In this document: positions 61,533-64,000 of the stretch, piece after piece | How the letters are laid out: the number at the start of each line of letters is the position of its first letter | How positions within the stretch are numbered: position 1 is the first letter of the stretch | NCBI RefSeq assembly: GCF_024139115.2 | Contig: NC_085140.1 | Span: 298,365,978-298,429,977, forward strand | From: Armigeres subalbatus | Lineage: Eukaryota > Arthropoda > Insecta > Diptera > Culicidae | Reading direction: 5' to 3' | DNA length: 64,000 nt | Notes under the pieces: generated by a model | The model's database searches: none | Seen by the model: the letters and a program-made list of their open reading frames with translations, nothing else | Told to the model about the DNA's origin: nothing | Made by a program: the position numbers and the translations under genes

Positions 61533-64000
61533 TTAGCTTGGGTGAGTGTTCAAATAGTGTATTCTGAGTCTAATAATAAGTGAAATTGATTGATGGACAT
61601 GGCGTCAACATTTTCGAAAGGAAAGTTCATCTATCGCTTCACGTCTTGTAGAGCTGCGGCATCTTTTAGGCAAATTAAAAAGTACAAAAAAATAATGACC
61701 AATGAATTCAAATAGAATCGCTCACTTACAAGTCATCATTGATTTGCATATCTACCGCAGACAGATTGATAATATTGGAATGAATTAGCGTACCTACATA
61801 AGACTTGACAACATGTATAATATTCTTATATATCGTAGTTTCATGGTAATCTATGATATCTCTGCGTGCAGTGTACAGAATGTAAAACATTTAACGTTAG
61901 ATGTGCTCACGTCTATATGAAGCTCAATACACAACATATTTCCAAAAAAAAAAAAAAAATAGAAACCGCCCCCATGACACTTGATTCCCATGCAAAGTTC
62001 GTGTTATATTTCAATAATAATTCGTCTACAGCCAATGGCTGTAAATTGATTTCCAAATTTGAACACGTGTCACTCAAAATTGAATTTCATAATTACTTTT
62101 CCACCCATTTGATTGCATTCCTCCGGTCTTGTGTGTTTGCTAGGGCGTATTCCGGACCCCGGAATGCGAATGATATGAATGACTAAATTTCCAGTGCCAC
62201 CCAAATCTGCTGACGCGTCGACGATGACACCATGGTGTCAAATTAATTGAACAGTCGACAATTTTATTTTCACGCGCTGACGGGTCAGATCAGAGATAAA
62301 TACGACGATGAAGGGAAAAATGTTACTTAAAAGAAAAATACGTGAGCGGCAAAAAAGTGCGAGTAGCGTGACTGAATGTTGGCACTGATGGAGATTGTTG
62401 AATTAATTGAAACTCGAAATGCAATTGTTGGAATGTCAGATAGTTGTTGTTGGGTGCTTGTTTGGATGCGATTGCGACTATTTTTTTTATCTCTTATTGC
62501 AAGTTGTACCTATAGGATTTCGGTTAGCATAATTATTAGCCGAATGATTTCTACACCTGCCTTTTCTAGAGGCGATGCATATTGGCAAACCTTGTAGCAT
62601 TCCAATACAAACCACCTAGCAGTGATGGTGACTTTTTCGTGAAAAAGTAAATGCAGTTAAAAGGGCAAACATATCACTGTTAAGATGATAGATCCACGTT
62701 TTCATCACGTTTGCATGTCTACATTGTGACTTACCATAATACGTTACAAGATTAGTTACCATGAAGTCAAAAATAAACAATCGAAATAGAAATAATAAAT
62801 AATAAAACGGCCGATAACACAAAAAGACCCTATTGGTTGATTAATCTGACACAATTTGGTAGAAGCATAAAATATCGTTTTATCCTCAAACCATGCCATC
62901 CTCTTCGGTCTCGGAGCTTGTGATTTCAGTGATCTCTCATACCAACCTCAACTAACATGCTTCAGGAAACAATAGAGACTTCTAGTTCAACAAGGAATTC
63001 ATTGCGGTTTCTGGTGTCACCATTTCCTTCCATCTCATGGCTTCTGTTATCACCACCATCCGACTATCAGACCATTAGACGACCATTATCCACATCCGAC
63101 GAGACTCAGGACGAGGAAAATAGTCAACCAACATGAATTCGGTATTTCTTTGTTATGTAATTGCAATTATCCTTGTTCCTGGGGAGGAGTGCTCTTTGAC
63201 TTGGGGTAGCCGGAATGTACATATTGTATAAAGTCATATCGTTGGTTAACGAACGTACATGTGGATTTGGCAGAAACTGTTACCCGTGCTTGTTAGAACA
63301 GAAATAGTCAAGGGCGTACTTTTTATAAGTGGAAGTCCAGGGTGCATTTCTCTTCAGCTCAGCAGTGGTATGCATATTCATTTTCCATAGAATATTTTTT
63401 TCTAAATGAAACTATAACTCGTCAATAAGATATTTTTTAAACTTTATTTCTGTGACTTTCCCAATGAAACGCAATAAAACAATACCATGCGGAACATATT
63501 TAGTTGGCTGCGAATTTGTTTTGGGGATTTCTCCGTATCGATATTTAAAAACTGTTGGCCAAAGAGCAAACAATGAAGAAACATAAATTCAATGCATTTT
63601 CATTTTGAGCTGGATCGGAATCAATATTACAATATGCCTGTCAATGTTTCATATATGTTTATATCCAGTAGTGAGGTGAGTAATTGAGCATACATGATTA
63701 CAATAAAGCAACAAATAATCCATTTGGCCTGCATGTATTCAAAAGACAATTCGCCTATGGTATTATTTGCTGTCTGTTTCCGGGTTGGAAACATTCTTGA
63801 CACCCTGGGAATAGTGTATCCATTGTACTTGCCACACAAGATACATACTCATGCAATGCACTATGGGGAAACAGGTGGCCGAAAATAAAAAAATCGACTT
63901 TCTCTTATTCGTAATTCAAGTTGACCTACTAAATGCTAATGCTTTGGAGCATTAAACCCCAGCATATCAGCACTCTAAGCCATATGGTTATCAAGATATA
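61533..64000. other. intergenic, no gene seen
   Basis: AT-rich DNA with a poly(A) run near 61945. A short piece of the 42-kb DNA-element family ('accacctagcagtgatggtg') lies at 62610-62660. No coding exon, RNA gene or further clear repeat was found. Confidence 0.5.

Overview
The window is nuclear DNA of a culicine mosquito, most likely an Aedes species. The evidence is spliced eukaryotic exons with GT/AG borders, tRNA-derived SINEs of the Aedes Feilai type, and dense nested transposons. There is nothing bacterial, no CRISPR array and no rRNA.

Host gene. One gene on the minus strand spans most of the window. Five coding exons (50473-50365, 41767-41625, 41488-41278, 3781-3670, 3376-2787) join in phase. 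They encode a signal peptide and two immunoglobulin domains of the Dpr (defective proboscis extension response) neuronal cell-surface family. The 3' exon(s) lie outside the window. Ig2 carries a histidine-rich insert of roughly 100 residues. The intron between exons 3 and 4 is about 37.5 kb.

Nested small genes. Five intronless copies of a 78-residue secreted-peptide gene lie inside that intron: 5031-4795(-), 9434-9198(-), 17618-17854(+), 27842-28078(+) and 40272-40036(-). Each has its own TATA box, TCAGT initiator and AATAAA. The predicted product has a signal peptide, an acidic segment and a basic, Trp-rich amphipathic C-terminus ending in Gly-Gly-Lys. The C-terminal half is almost invariant between copies, and most changes fall in the acidic segment. 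Copies 2 and 3 are arms of an old head-to-head inverted duplication. This peptide family is the best candidate for an undescribed system here; an antimicrobial or signalling role is inference.

Mobile DNA. 1.0-2.4, 5.3-6.4, 34.8-35.5 and 45.9-46.6 kb: relics of one non-LTR retrotransposon family. 11.2-16.5 kb: a near-complete CR1/L2-like element with an ORF1 zinc finger, endonuclease, reverse transcriptase and two 5'UTR monomers, inserted in a TIR element. 18.5-20.4 and 20.5-24.4 kb: hAT-like elements, the second filled with degenerate repeats. 28.9-39.3 kb: an I/Loa-like LINE relic split by a 7.56-kb foldback element with terminal arrays of about 147-bp repeats. That element is itself split by a hAT-like element containing another hAT-like element. 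43.7-45.6 kb: a long hairpin with a SINE in one arm. 55.3-59.3 kb: a Jockey-like relic split by DNA elements. 59.8-61.2 kb: two arrays of about 152-bp repeats. Many MITEs with clear target-site duplications are placed individually below.

Outside the host gene, 50.5-64 kb is its upstream side: AT-rich DNA, SINEs and old transposons, with no further protein gene I can support.
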